A stretch of DNA of 64,000 nucleotides from Candidatus Oscillochloris fontis (GCF_004138135.1 NZ_RYFD01000002.1:157945-221944); one strand, 5' to 3'; shown: positions 25,678-35,000, counted from the stretch's first letter. A program made the numbers and translations. The notes: a model not told the origin generated them from the letters alone.

Positions 25678-27416
25678 CAGCGCAACCCCGCCCTCTCCAG
25701 ACGTTCGGCAACCAACGGCCAGATCGCCCGGTGGTCACGCACATTGCGGGTACGCTCAGTACGCACCTCAACGATATGTAGGCCCGCGCCATCCACTCCC
25801 CGCAGCACGCCATGGCGGAAGGTGGCCCAGTCTTCGGCGCGGGTGTAGTGGGCAGCATAGCATGCCGCCAGCGGTTCAAAATCGAGGCCGTGCGGTGTGC
25901 CAAAGAGCGTCTCGAACTGATCGCTCTCGCTCGCCTGGGGCAAAAAGGAGAAGATGCCGCCACCATCATTGTTGATCAGCACGATGGTGGCGCTGAGGGC
26001 GTGCAGTTTGGCCGCCAGCAGGCCGTTCGAGTCGTGGAAGAACGAGAGATCACCCGTAACAAAGACCACTGGCCCGTAGCCACCCGCTGCTAACCCCAGG
26101 GCGGTCGAGGTGAGGCCATCAATCCCGTTGGCCCCGCGATTACCGAGCAGACGCAGTGGGGTTTCACTGGGCGGGAAGAAGGTGTCGAGGTCGCGGATGG
26201 GCATCGAATTGGCCGCAAACAGCGTCGCATTGGCGGGCAGGATACGCGCCAATGCAGCAAACACCCCCGGCTCACTGATCTGCTCCTGGCCGCGCAGATG
26301 CTCGGCAATCACCGCCTGGGTACCTCGCTCCGCCTCGATCCAAGCCGCGCTCCATGCCCCAGCGGGGCGCGGTTCGGGCAGCGCCGCCGCGAGGCGCAGA
26401 CAGAGATCGATCTCATCGGCAAAGAGGTGCTGGGCCGCCAGACTGGTCGGTTCGCGCCAACCGGCCCCACCGTCAACCACGATCTGGCGCGGTTGGGGGC
26501 TGCGGGTGAGGAACTGGAGCAGCGGCTTGGCGGTGGGCATCGCGCCCAGCCGCAGCACCAGATCGGGGCGGTAGCGCGCCGCGAAGTGCTCATCGCGCAG
26601 GAAGGCATCATAGCCTCCGATCACCAACTCGTGGACATGCGCGCCACAACGCACCTGGGAGATCGGATCGGCCAACAACGGCCAACCGAGCCGCTCGGCC
26701 AGTTGCGCGGCTGCCGGAGCCAGCGCCGGATCATCCTGGGGGCCACAGACGATCATGCCGCGCTCGGTAGTTTGCAGCAGCGCAGCCAGATCGGCAATCT
26801 GCTGCGCATCGGCGCGGCGTGGCGCAACCTGCACCTGGGGCAACGGGGCCGGATCAGCAAAGAGCGCCGCCAAGCGGGAACGATCCGGCAGCAGTGGCTC
26901 GCGCAGCGGGCAGTTGAGATGCACCGGTCCAGCCGGTGCGCCCCTGGCTGCCGCAATCGCCCGTGCCACCAGCGACTGTAGGTAGGGTAAGAGACCCTCG
27001 GTTGGCACCGGCAGATCACTGGCCCAGCGCGTATTACCGCCATACATCGCAATCTGATCGATCGTCTGGGGGGCACCATTATCGCGCAACTCGTGGGGCC
27101 GGTCAGCGGTGAGCAGGATGAGCGGCACCCGCGCAAGATGCGCCTCGGCAACAGCGGGCCAGTAGTTGGCCGCCGCCGTCCCAGAGGTACACAGCAGCAC
27201 CACCGGGGCGCGCCGCGCACGCGCCATCCCCAGCGCGAAGAAACCCGCCGAGCGCTCATCATAGTGCATCCAGATGCGCGCCTGCGGGTGGCGCGCCGCC
27301 GCCAGCGCCAGCGGCGTACTGCGCGAGCCGGGGCTAATCACCAGATCGGCGGCTCCGCCGCGCACCAGGCCATCAATCAGCGTCGCCACCCAATCGGTAA
27401 GGAGTGCCTGACTCAT
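25677..27416 (-). CDS. menD: SEPHCHC synthase (ThDP-dependent)
   Basis: 579 aa. The N-terminal ThDP Glu region reads LVISPGSRSTPLALAA, followed by HYDERSAGFFALGMARA, the cofactor block GNRGANGIDGLTSTALG, and VTGDLSFFHDSNGLL with INNDGGGIFSFLP. It condenses isochorismate with 2-oxoglutarate. It overlaps menF by 4 bp and menH by 1 bp. Confidence 0.95.
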   Translation of the reverse strand: MSQALLTDWVATLIDGLVRGGAADLVISPGSRSTPLALAAARHPQARIWMHYDERSAGFFALGMARARRAPVVLLCTSGTAAANYWPAVAEAHLARVPLILLTADRPHELRDNGAPQTIDQIAMYGGNTRWASDLPVPTEGLLPYLQSLVARAIAAARGAPAGPVHLNCPLREPLLPDRSRLAALFADPAPLPQVQVAPRRADAQQIADLAALLQTTERGMIVCGPQDDPALAPAAAQLAERLGWPLLADPISQVRCGAHVHELVIGGYDAFLRDEHFAARYRPDLVLRLGAMPTAKPLLQFLTRSPQPRQIVVDGGAGWREPTSLAAQHLFADEIDLCLRLAAALPEPRPAGAWSAAWIEAERGTQAVIAEHLRGQEQISEPGVFAALARILPANATLFAANSMPIRDLDTFFPPSETPLRLLGNRGANGIDGLTSTALGLAAGGYGPVVFVTGDLSFFHDSNGLLAAKLHALSATIVLINNDGGGIFSFLPQASESDQFETLFGTPHGLDFEPLAACYAAHYTRAEDWATFRHGVLRGVDGAGLHIVEVRTERTRNVRDHRAIWPLVAERLERAGLR

Positions 27417-28834
27417 GCGCCACCTCCCAGCGCACTCAGCATGGGGCGCAACTTCAACTGCGATTCCTGCTCTTCACGCGCCGGGTCAGAACCAGAGACA
27501 ATCCCACAACCCGCAAACAGTGCCGCCTCGCGCTTACTCACCAGCGCCGAACGCAGCGCCACCGCAAACTCACCCTCACCACGCGCATCGAGCCAACCCA
27601 CCGGCCCGGCATACCAGCCGCGATCCAAGCGCTCATTGGCCCTGATCCACTCCAGCGCCACATCGTTGGGCTTGCCCCCCACCGCTGGAGTCGGGTGCAG
27701 TGCCGCCACCAGATCAAGCACACTCCGCCCACCGGCGATGCGCCCGGTAACGGGGGTAAAGAGGTGCTGGATATTGCGCACCTTCATCAGCACCGGCTCA
27801 CTCGGAGCCTCAACGTGGCTACACACATTGCCCAAGGCACTGCGGATCATCGTCACCACCAGCGCATGCTCGCGGCGATCCTTCTCACTATTCAGCAACG
27901 CCGCACCCAGGCGATCATCATCTTCGGGCGTGGCCCCACGCGCCATCGAACCGGCCAGGCCACTCGCCGCAACCACCCCACCGCGCAGGCTCACCAAGCG
28001 CTCCGGCGAAGCGCCCAGGAAGGCGCGGCCACCGTGCGCCACCGCAAAGACGAAGGTATCCGGGTACTCGTTACGCAAGCGTTCAAGGGCAGCGGGAATA
28101 TCGAAATCCTGCTCGGACTGCAACCGCACCTCGCGTGCCAGCACCACCTTCTCCATCTTCGCCGCCCGCAGATCGGCCACCGCCTCGGCCACAATCGTGC
28201 GCCAGGTACTCGCAGGCAGCGCCTCCTCCACCGGCAGCGCCTCGGCGGGGTGGGCGGCGCGCCACGGGCCACCCAGCAGATCGCGCAGACGGCGCGCCGC
28301 CGAGAGGTAGAGATTCACCGAGGAGGTTTCGGGGCCAACCAGACCGTTAAACGTAAGACTCGCCAGATCACCCTGACGCGCCAAGATCATACGCGGCAGG
28401 AAGAGCAAGCCATCGGGGAAATCGGCCCACAAGCCACTCGTCGGACGCAACGGATCAAAGGCAAACCCCGCCGCCGCCACCGGGCCAGCAAAGGGCAGAT
28501 TGGGGTCAGCATCAATACAAGCATGCGCAACCAAATCACGCCACGCCGCCGCCGCACTCACAAAACGGCCCTCACCACTCGCCGCAATCTCCCAGGCGGC
28601 CCCCAGGCCCGTCACCGCCAACCCCTGGCTGGGTTGGCTCCAGAAGAAGCGATTATGGGTTGCCCCCACCGCGCGCGCAAAGAGTGCGAGGGGATCATCG
28701 GGGCTAACCGGGGCGCTCACACTGACCAGCACCGGGCGACCCAGTTGGCGGGCGCGCTGGCGGGCAAGTTCGGCCATCTCTTCCATACGCCGCACATGGC
28801 GCAGGGCAGCCGTAGCAACACGAACGTGGATCAT
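27413..28834 (-). CDS. menF: isochorismate synthase
   Basis: 473 aa, chorismate-binding family. Visible motifs are KMEKVVLAREV, GRAFLGASPERLVS, GLAGSMARG, the late LHPTPAVGG and FAGCGIVSGSDPAREEQE. It converts chorismate to isochorismate, the entry to menaquinone synthesis. First gene of menF-D-H-B-A-E; a -10 box (TATAAT on the minus strand) lies at 28876-28881. menC is not in the cluster. Confidence 0.94.
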   Translation of the reverse strand: MIHVRVATAALRHVRRMEEMAELARQRARQLGRPVLVSVSAPVSPDDPLALFARAVGATHNRFFWSQPSQGLAVTGLGAAWEIAASGEGRFVSAAAAWRDLVAHACIDADPNLPFAGPVAAAGFAFDPLRPTSGLWADFPDGLLFLPRMILARQGDLASLTFNGLVGPETSSVNLYLSAARRLRDLLGGPWRAAHPAEALPVEEALPASTWRTIVAEAVADLRAAKMEKVVLAREVRLQSEQDFDIPAALERLRNEYPDTFVFAVAHGGRAFLGASPERLVSLRGGVVAASGLAGSMARGATPEDDDRLGAALLNSEKDRREHALVVTMIRSALGNVCSHVEAPSEPVLMKVRNIQHLFTPVTGRIAGGRSVLDLVAALHPTPAVGGKPNDVALEWIRANERLDRGWYAGPVGWLDARGEGEFAVALRSALVSKREAALFAGCGIVSGSDPAREEQESQLKLRPMLSALGGGA

Positions 28835-28875
28835 GGGCAGTCCATCCCTGGTAGTCTTGTGGTAACGTCATTCCT

Positions 28876-28881
28876 ATTATA
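28876..28881 (-). promoter_or_regulatory. -10 box upstream of menF
   Basis: TATAAT on the minus strand, about 40 bases before the menF start. No good -35 is seen at the usual distance. Confidence 0.4.
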
Positions 28882-28928
28882 CCAAGGTGAAAGATACTGT
28901 AGAGACGGCCCGGCGGGCCGTCTTAGAG

Positions 28929-29083
28929 CATGGGCAAAGTCCTTGCGGCTTCGCCGCTTGGGGCTACGCCCCAACCCTAATTTTTGTTGTGTGTTGGCGG
29001 CTACGCCGCCAACACACAACAAAAAAATATCTTCGGGGGCGGCTGCGCCGCCCCCGAACCCCCACCGGAGGTGACTTTGCAGA
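28929..29083. repeat. full-length family-3 palindromic element
   Basis: About 155 bp bounded by GGGCAAAGTC and GACTTTGCA. Inside are four hairpins: GCGGCTTCGCCGC, TTGGGGCTACGCCCCAA, a 21-bp perfect palindrome (28981-29001 with 29005-29025, loop TAC) and GGGGGCGGCTGCGCCGCCCC. It accounts for most of the 335-bp gap between menF and the gene at 29170. Confidence 0.8.
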
Positions 29084-29132
29084 CGCCCCCCGAACCACCA
29101 CCGTACTCTACTCACAGAAGCGTGTGTATGTG

Positions 29133-29138
29133 TATAAT
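29133..29138 (+). promoter_or_regulatory. -10 box before the gene at 29170
   Basis: TATAAT lies 31 bases before the start codon; the preceding bases contain no convincing -35 box. Confidence 0.4.
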
Positions 29139-29169
29139 AGAGGGTAGTATAAACATAGAGGAATCTTGC

Positions 29170-29862
29170 ATGCTCACCTATGAGAATTTTGTATCCATCC
29201 TGCTCGCCAGTATTGAGGAGGCCGAAATCAATATCGCCTATACTCAAGAACTGATAGACACCCACGCGCTTGGGCGCAGTCTGAGTATTACCTGCCTCCC
29301 CGATGGTGTCGAAGATCATCAGGAGCCGATTGAACCAGGCTTGCGAGCAGTCGTGGCGTTCCGCTGGTCGCCAGAGTTTACAATCTTCTCGCTACGTGGC
29401 AGCGCTTCCCTGGATAATATCGAGCGTTTTGTAGATGAACGCCTCTATGCAAACCCGCTCAGTGGCCCTTCACTTGATGTGGAGGTAACCTACCACATCC
29501 CACTGACCCAAGAGCAGCAGCGGGATGTGAATGGATTGCCGGGTTTGGCTAATACGATCCACGAGATCTATGCTGCATTGGCAATCTCGGAGGATAGTAT
29601 GCGCGTGAGTAGCCAGATCTCGTTTCTGGTTGGGCGAACCCCCAAGGTTGATAGTGTCCAGGCTGTTCGGGTCTGGAGCATTGATGATGCGCTGTATGAT
29701 CCCGAACTGCTGGCTGTGGTCTTTGAGGAGTTGTGTAGCGAACTCCGTGCGATGCTGGAACTACTGCACGCTCACTATGAACTCTCGACCGATGAGGAGA
29801 TTGCTAACCAAAACGAGATGTTGGCGCAGGATCGTCAATACCTCAAGCCACCTACGGCCTAG
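29170..29862 (+). CDS. uncharacterised protein
   Basis: 230 aa, acidic and soluble, with no signal peptide, membrane segment or motif I recognise. The composition suggests an alpha/beta fold, with a long helix near the end (ELLAVVFEELCSELRAMLELLHAHYEL). I chose ATG 29170 because it follows a TATAAT box and because upstream codons in the frame run through a repeat. It converges with the enoyl-CoA hydratase gene, overlapping its stop by 4 bp. Confidence 0.65.
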   Translation: MLTYENFVSILLASIEEAEINIAYTQELIDTHALGRSLSITCLPDGVEDHQEPIEPGLRAVVAFRWSPEFTIFSLRGSASLDNIERFVDERLYANPLSGPSLDVEVTYHIPLTQEQQRDVNGLPGLANTIHEIYAALAISEDSMRVSSQISFLVGRTPKVDSVQAVRVWSIDDALYDPELLAVVFEELCSELRAMLELLHAHYELSTDEEIANQNEMLAQDRQYLKPPTA

Positions 29863-30668
29863 ACCATCCGCTGCACCAGGAGCGCGGGGAAGATCGGCTC
29901 CTCCTTAGCCGCAAAGGCCGCGAGACCGATCTGGTAATCCTCAGACGTAATCACCGCTCGCATCGCGCTGGTCTCATAGCGCTGGCCCTGTTCCAACGAA
30001 CTCTCAAGGCCAATATCTATCGCCGCCTTGGCATAGGTGACGGCGAGTGGGCTGCGGCGAGCGATCAGTGCGGCGAGTTCCTGTGCCATCGAGAGCAGCC
30101 GGTCGGCTGAAGTAACTTGGCTGACCAAGCCCCACTCCAGCGCCACATCGGCCCCAATCCGTCGCCCAGTGAAGATCAACTCTTTGGCGCGTGTCGCCCC
30201 GATCAGGCGCGGCAGGCGTTGGGTGCCCCCGGCCCCCGGAATGACGCCCAAGCCGACTTCGGGCAAGCCAAACTCAACATGATCGGCGGCCAGACGGAAG
30301 TCACAGGCTAATGAGATCTCACAGCCACCGCCCAACGCGATCCCATTGACCGCCGCAATGGTGGGGATGGCCATCCGCGCCAGGGTGTTACCACAATCGT
30401 TGATGGCGCGGTTATGCGCCCAGCGGCCTGCTGCGTCAAGGGAGGCTCGCTCCTTCAGATCGGCTCCGGTACAGAAGGCCCGCCCGCCCGCTCCGGTGAG
30501 AATCAACACCCGCGCCTCTGGGTCGGAGCCAACCGCATTGAGCGCCGCCAACAACTCGCGAGTCAGTTGAACCCCCATCGCATTCATCCGCTCCGGGCGG
30601 TTGAGCATGATAATCGCAATATGATCGGTTATCGTCAGCGTCAGTTGCTCATAGCTGCTTGCTTGCAT
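29859..30668 (-). CDS. enoyl-CoA hydratase/isomerase family protein
   Basis: 269 aa, crotonase fold. Oxyanion-hole blocks are GRAFCTGADLKER and NGIALGGGCEIS; the region LPEVGLGVIPGAGGTQRLPR contains the Glu typical of hydratases. It resembles fatty-acid or AUH-type hydratases rather than MenB. ATG 30668 has AGGAG upstream; the frame opens at 30719. It follows the helicase-like gene by 16 bp, but no functional link is evident. Confidence 0.88.
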   Translation of the reverse strand: MQASSYEQLTLTITDHIAIIMLNRPERMNAMGVQLTRELLAALNAVGSDPEARVLILTGAGGRAFCTGADLKERASLDAAGRWAHNRAINDCGNTLARMAIPTIAAVNGIALGGGCEISLACDFRLAADHVEFGLPEVGLGVIPGAGGTQRLPRLIGATRAKELIFTGRRIGADVALEWGLVSQVTSADRLLSMAQELAALIARRSPLAVTYAKAAIDIGLESSLEQGQRYETSAMRAVITSEDYQIGLAAFAAKEEPIFPALLVQRMV

Positions 30669-30684
30669 GATTTCAACTCCTATC

Positions 30685-33507
30685 TTAGATCTCTTCATCA
30701 GGTTGTTCTTCGGCCTCAATTCGGCGTACCAAACTCACCGTCGTATCAATCGTCAAGGCTCCATAATCAGGAAAGTGAACCACCAGCAGTTCACGATCAT
30801 GATCGAAGCGACTTGATCGCACCTCACCGAAGCCCCATGGCGTACAGAAGATCTGATCGCCAGCGTGAAAGCGTGGCGGGCCGGGGGCGCTGGGGGCAAC
30901 TGGCAGCGCCACTGGAGGCGGACGGTGCTGTTCGCGTTGCTCGCGCATCCGGCGCAACCGCGCCACCATCGCCGCTGCGTCGGGCAGCGGTTCAGGGGGC
31001 GGCGGCGGGGGCGGGGCGGCCTCCGGCACAGCGGGGGGTTCGGGGGGGGCAACCCGGCGACCACGCGGCTTAGGTGTGGCTGGCGGAGCCACGGGTGGTT
31101 CGGGGTCGGGTACGCGGCGACCACGTGGCTTGGGCGGGCGCTTGGCCGGTTCAGCGGGGGGTGCGGGTACCTGAGCCGCCGGGAGCGCGGGAGGTTCGGG
31201 GTCGGGCACACGACGACCACGCGGCTTGGGCGGGCGCTTGGCCGGTTCAGCGGGGGGTGCGGGTACCTGAACCGCCGGGGGTGCGGGGGGTGCGGGTACC
31301 TGAACCGCCGGGGGTGCGGGGGGTGCGGGTACCTGAACCGCCGGTTCAGTGGGGGGTGCGGGTACATAGGCGACCAGTTTCGGGGCTACCTGAAGCGGCG
31401 GGGTAGGCAATACTGGCGGTTCAGGCTCCACGTTGCGCGGCTCGCTAAAGGCTTGGCGTTGCGGTGGCGGCGTATGCCAGCCCCCCAAGAGCGCCAACAT
31501 CCAATCCATATCCACCCGCGCCAGCGGCTCCAGCAACGTATCGCTGCGCGAATCGAGCGCGATATCGTAGGCCAGCGGGAGCAGATCTTCAAGCTGGGTA
31601 TAGAGCCAGAGCGCTAGGCCATTCCCACCGGGTTGGGCGTCAACCAGATAGAGCCGCTGCGCCTCCGCATCATAGGCGGGCACCAGATCGGTAAGACCCA
31701 GCAACGTGCGCAAATTGAGCGCAAACGCAAGTGACCACCCGATCATCTGACCGAGCGGTTTCATGGTCAGGGGCAGATCGATCCACAACGCCGGGGCACC
31801 CCAACTCGTCGCCAGTGGCGGATTCAGGTTGAAATCCAGCGCGGGTGCTGCGCCAACCACCTCGCGGTAGGCATAGATCTCCTCATCAATCATCACCCGG
31901 CCCCAGGCCACCTCGCAGCCGTGCAACATCCGGCGCGCCCGACAATCACGCACCCGTACTTGGCAGTGCCGCAGCGGGAAGGTACGGCGGTCATCAAGTG
32001 CCAGCCGCAGGGTCAGTTGCAACTCCTGATCATCGCGGGCGATCACGCGGTAGCCCCCGCGCACGGGTGGCAAGGCCGCATCAGCAAACGCCCAACGATC
32101 AAAAGACGCCGAATCGAGCATGGTGAGCGTTTGGCCCCGTTCATCAAGAATACGGGTAGCAGGCACCCCCGCCGCACACAGATCGAAGTCTGAATAGGGA
32201 TCGGTAGCGCTAGAGAGCGGCTGCCATGTCGGTTCATGATCGGGGAGCTGCGTCAATTGCTGATGCGCCTCCAGGCGATTCATAATCGAAGCCACCTGCC
32301 ATGCCTCAACCTCCGTCGCCGTGATCGGGCGCTCACTGGCGGCACACAGCAGGTGTTGGGCCAACACATACGCATTGGCGGGAGCCGCCAACCAGACCGG
32401 CGCTGGATCATCAAGCCAGGGTAAGTGGGCTGGTTCGCGTAGCGCCAGACGCAACAGAGTACGCTCGGTCGGATCATCAGCTAAGATCTGAATAATCACC
32501 TGCGCACCACTCTCAATCGCCTCACGCAGCGCCGCCGGGCCAACCATCACCCCGGTCAAGATCACCACCGAGGCATCTTGCAAGCTACGCCCAACACTGA
32601 CACCGCGCACATCACTCCCCAACACCGTGCGGAAGAGCGGCGTCTCCAGATCAGACGTGAGCAGATGCACCGCCAACCCGGCGCGCTGCAAACCCAGCGC
32701 CATCTCCACCGTCTCACGCAGGCGATCCGTCCCCACCCGCCAGAGTGCCAGACTCACCCGTGGGCGAGGCACATCATCCACAGGAATCATGCGCCACTGA
32801 CGCCCCAAACAGAGTTCGAGCACCGCATGGGCCTGCTGGGTATCCACCACCGACGCGCCAAAGAAGGGCGACATGGCGGTTGCGGTGAGCCGCTGTGTAC
32901 GCAACAGCAGGCTGGTGAGATGCGCCGCCGCCACCCCCGTATAGCGATGTGCATCGGCGATGAGCACCAATTGCAGCCGCGACCAAAAACCCAGCCATGC
33001 CCGGTCGTGGTGGCGCAACATGCGTTCGTGGAGCGCGGTTGGGGTGGTCACCACCAAGCGAGCGTGAAAGGCGGCGCGCACATGCTCGCCCTGCGCCGCC
33101 GCAACCGGCAAGGGCGGGGCGAGCGTCGCCGTAAGGCGGCGCAATTCGGCGAGATGCAGGGTGGCAGCGGCTTCATCGGGGACGAGCAGCAGTGCGGTGG
33201 CGGGCTGATCACCATGCAACAACTCAAGTGCCAACAAGTGCAGCGTCTGACGCAGGTTCGCCCCACCACCAACGAGAAGAAAGGGTTCCCCACGCCGCAA
33301 CGCCGAGACCGAGAGCGACTGGTGTTGGCGAAAGGGTTGTCCGGTCAAGCCAATCCACGCCTGCGCCAGCCGCTGATTGATTGACAAGTGGCTGATCCGC
33401 GTTCCGGGGCGCTGGGGGAGATGGCGCAGCGCTAAGAGCGGATTGACCTCCCCGCGACTGCGCTGCCGAGCTAGGTTGTGGAGCACCTCAAGAATATCGG
33501 TAGCCAT
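30685..33507 (-). CDS. MrfA/YprA-like helicase homologue with lost ATPase motifs, Pro-rich repeats and Tudor-like end
   Basis: 940 aa. The first 400 residues follow the SF2 layout of MrfA/YprA: VVTTPTALHERMLRHHDRAW and then VLIADAHRYTGVAAAHLTSLLLR, where MrfA-type proteins have DEAHxYxGVFGSHVA. The Walker A position is GGGANLRQT (80-88) with no GKT, DEAH is ADAH (184-187), and no arginine-finger motif VI is seen. A DUF1998-like block with YLVDAQPGGNGLALWLYTQ follows. Then comes a Pro/Ala-rich stretch of repeats (VQVPAPPAPPA three times, KPRGRRV three times). The last 60 residues (FHAGDQIFCTPWGFGEV) resemble the Tudor-like end of PcrA/UvrD. It probably binds nucleic acid without unwinding it. 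Confidence 0.7.
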   Translation of the reverse strand: MATDILEVLHNLARQRSRGEVNPLLALRHLPQRPGTRISHLSINQRLAQAWIGLTGQPFRQHQSLSVSALRRGEPFLLVGGGANLRQTLHLLALELLHGDQPATALLLVPDEAAATLHLAELRRLTATLAPPLPVAAAQGEHVRAAFHARLVVTTPTALHERMLRHHDRAWLGFWSRLQLVLIADAHRYTGVAAAHLTSLLLRTQRLTATAMSPFFGASVVDTQQAHAVLELCLGRQWRMIPVDDVPRPRVSLALWRVGTDRLRETVEMALGLQRAGLAVHLLTSDLETPLFRTVLGSDVRGVSVGRSLQDASVVILTGVMVGPAALREAIESGAQVIIQILADDPTERTLLRLALREPAHLPWLDDPAPVWLAAPANAYVLAQHLLCAASERPITATEVEAWQVASIMNRLEAHQQLTQLPDHEPTWQPLSSATDPYSDFDLCAAGVPATRILDERGQTLTMLDSASFDRWAFADAALPPVRGGYRVIARDDQELQLTLRLALDDRRTFPLRHCQVRVRDCRARRMLHGCEVAWGRVMIDEEIYAYREVVGAAPALDFNLNPPLATSWGAPALWIDLPLTMKPLGQMIGWSLAFALNLRTLLGLTDLVPAYDAEAQRLYLVDAQPGGNGLALWLYTQLEDLLPLAYDIALDSRSDTLLEPLARVDMDWMLALLGGWHTPPPQRQAFSEPRNVEPEPPVLPTPPLQVAPKLVAYVPAPPTEPAVQVPAPPAPPAVQVPAPPAPPAVQVPAPPAEPAKRPPKPRGRRVPDPEPPALPAAQVPAPPAEPAKRPPKPRGRRVPDPEPPVAPPATPKPRGRRVAPPEPPAVPEAAPPPPPPPEPLPDAAAMVARLRRMREQREQHRPPPVALPVAPSAPGPPRFHAGDQIFCTPWGFGEVRSSRFDHDRELLVVHFPDYGALTIDTTVSLVRRIEAEEQPDEEI

Positions 33508-33570
33508 GGCTGATCATTTGCGCAGATCCCCAGGAAGGATAGGGGTTGTATTGTAGCATACAGGGAATGT

Positions 33571-33663
33571 GCAAAATCACCTCCGGTGGAGGATCGGGGG
33601 CGGCTTCGCCGCCAAACAACACCAAAAATTGGAATTTGGGGCTTCAGCCCCAAGAACTTTCCA
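33571..33663. repeat. family-3 palindromic element
   Basis: TGCAAAATCACCTCCGGTGG, GGCGGCTTCGCCGCC and TTGGGGCTTCAGCCCCAA, ending at AAGAACTTTCCA. It lies between the divergent helicase-like gene and the hydrolase. Confidence 0.7.
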
Positions 33664-33765
33664 CAAGCCCTGGTTGTTGCATACGCGAGTGGGAAGCACT
33701 CGCATGCCTATGTTATACTAAAACGCCCGTATGCAATATATATACTAAACGTAGAGGCAATTCCA

Positions 33766-34599
33766 ATGATGCACAGTCGCGAGATCAGCGTCCATGGATA
33801 CCGGTTACACTATCTTGAAGCCGGAAGTGGCCCGACAGTGCTGTTACTCCACGGCTTTGGCCGTTTGGCTGAGGATTGGCGCCAAACAGGTGAGATGTTG
33901 GCGCGAGCAGGCTATCGCGCCCTGGCCTTCGATTGCCTGGGCTTTGGGCGTTCGGATAAGCCGGGGGATGCGCCCTATTCATTGGAGATGATCTCTGGAT
34001 TATATATTGCGGCACTAAATGCGCTCGGTGTTGATCGTTTTACGCTTGTGGCCCACTCGATGGGCGGCAAATATGCGCTTGCAACCGCACTCATCTACCC
34101 GCAACGGGTGAACGGCTTGCTCTTGGTTGATCCCGACGGCTTTGGCGAACCCGCGCCGATGAACCGGGTCGGCAAGATCCCGCCGCTCTGCTGGTCAATC
34201 TTGTGGCTCTCTGGTCAACCACCCCTGGTGCGGGCGATGATGGGCGCGGCCTTCCATAATCCCACCGAGTTTGTCACCGAAGAGTTCATTAAGTTGTCCG
34301 GCGATGCCTTCCTGGGATGGGATAATCGGCGCGCCCTGACCGCGATTAGCCAACGCTATGACGCCACCGACCTCACCCTGACCGGGATGCGCGCTCGCCT
34401 GAAGGAGTTACGACTGCCCGTAGTTATCATCTGGGGCGAGGGCGACCAGATCTTCCCCCTCAGCCAAGCCCATATCGCAGCCGCCGAGATCCCCAATGCC
34501 CACCTCGTGATCTTCCCCCACTGCGGCCACTTCCCCCAGATCGAGAAGGCACGCCCCTTGCACGGGCTGTTGCTGGGATTTTTGGCGCACATGCCCTAG
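33766..34599 (+). CDS. alpha/beta hydrolase
   Basis: 277 aa. VLLLHGFGRLAEDWR is the oxyanion turn, AHSMGGKYAL holds the nucleophile Ser, WGEGDQIFPL the acid and HCGHFPQIE the His. It is nearest in look to haloalkane dehalogenase, epoxide hydrolase and C-C hydrolase types; the substrate is unknown. ATG 33766 is preceded by AGAGG; another ATG is at 33769. It has its own AT-rich promoter region (TATACT at 33715 and 33741). Confidence 0.85.
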   Translation: MMHSREISVHGYRLHYLEAGSGPTVLLLHGFGRLAEDWRQTGEMLARAGYRALAFDCLGFGRSDKPGDAPYSLEMISGLYIAALNALGVDRFTLVAHSMGGKYALATALIYPQRVNGLLLVDPDGFGEPAPMNRVGKIPPLCWSILWLSGQPPLVRAMMGAAFHNPTEFVTEEFIKLSGDAFLGWDNRRALTAISQRYDATDLTLTGMRARLKELRLPVVIIWGEGDQIFPLSQAHIAAAEIPNAHLVIFPHCGHFPQIEKARPLHGLLLGFLAHMP

Positions 34600-34625
34600 C
34601 CTACTCCCCACCGAAAGTAATAATC

Positions 34626-34680
34626 ACCAATTTAATAGTTGTTTTGACCGAGAAACCACCAAAACAACTATTAAATTGGT
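34626..34680. repeat. perfect 21-bp AT-rich palindrome
   Basis: Two exactly complementary 21-bp arms (34626-34646 and 34660-34680, starting ACCAATTTAATAG) around a 13-base loop. It begins 26 bases after the hydrolase stop. Its base composition differs from the GC-rich repeats elsewhere. It could be a terminator-like hairpin or a foreign element. Confidence 0.75.
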
Positions 34681-35000
34681 AATTAACTCCAAAAACCATC
34701 CCTCCTCTAGCGCATATTTCTTGGAATATCGTTAGAAAAAGCACAAATTCAAGGTTTTTCAGTTAAGATATGACAACAATTCGTAAATATTGTACCAATA
34801 TATATAAATTCGTGTATTATACACATATCCCAAACCTATGAGTGATTCATCGGTAGCATTTCCCGTCGAGTCTCCGAAGATCTCGCCTTCTGTGACTCAT
34901 GTGTGTATGTCATTGAGCAGCGGTGAATCATATTCAAAAACATGTATAGCCATGCAACGCCCAGGGATGCGTTGAAACAACCTCATGTAGATGTCACACA
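34681..35000. other. AT-rich gap without a gene
   Basis: 320 bp, clearly more AT-rich than the surroundings, with no plausible coding frame. It contains several TATA-like tracts (around 34795-34825) that may be promoter elements of the cupredoxin gene. I see no defined RNA. Confidence 0.5.

Noticed and set aside
27404..29074. 556-codon plus-strand frame across menF
   Set aside because: The translation is Arg/His/Thr-rich low complexity and runs into an intergenic repeat; menF on the other strand is certain.
29170..29862. Assignment of the 230-aa protein to a secretion-chaperone or toxin family
   Set aside because: No motif supports it; left as uncharacterised.
24042..30668. Enoyl-CoA hydratase at 29859 as a second MenB
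   Set aside because: It lacks the MenB-specific GDQxxRG and SFDAGYGS blocks and has the hydratase-type Glu region.
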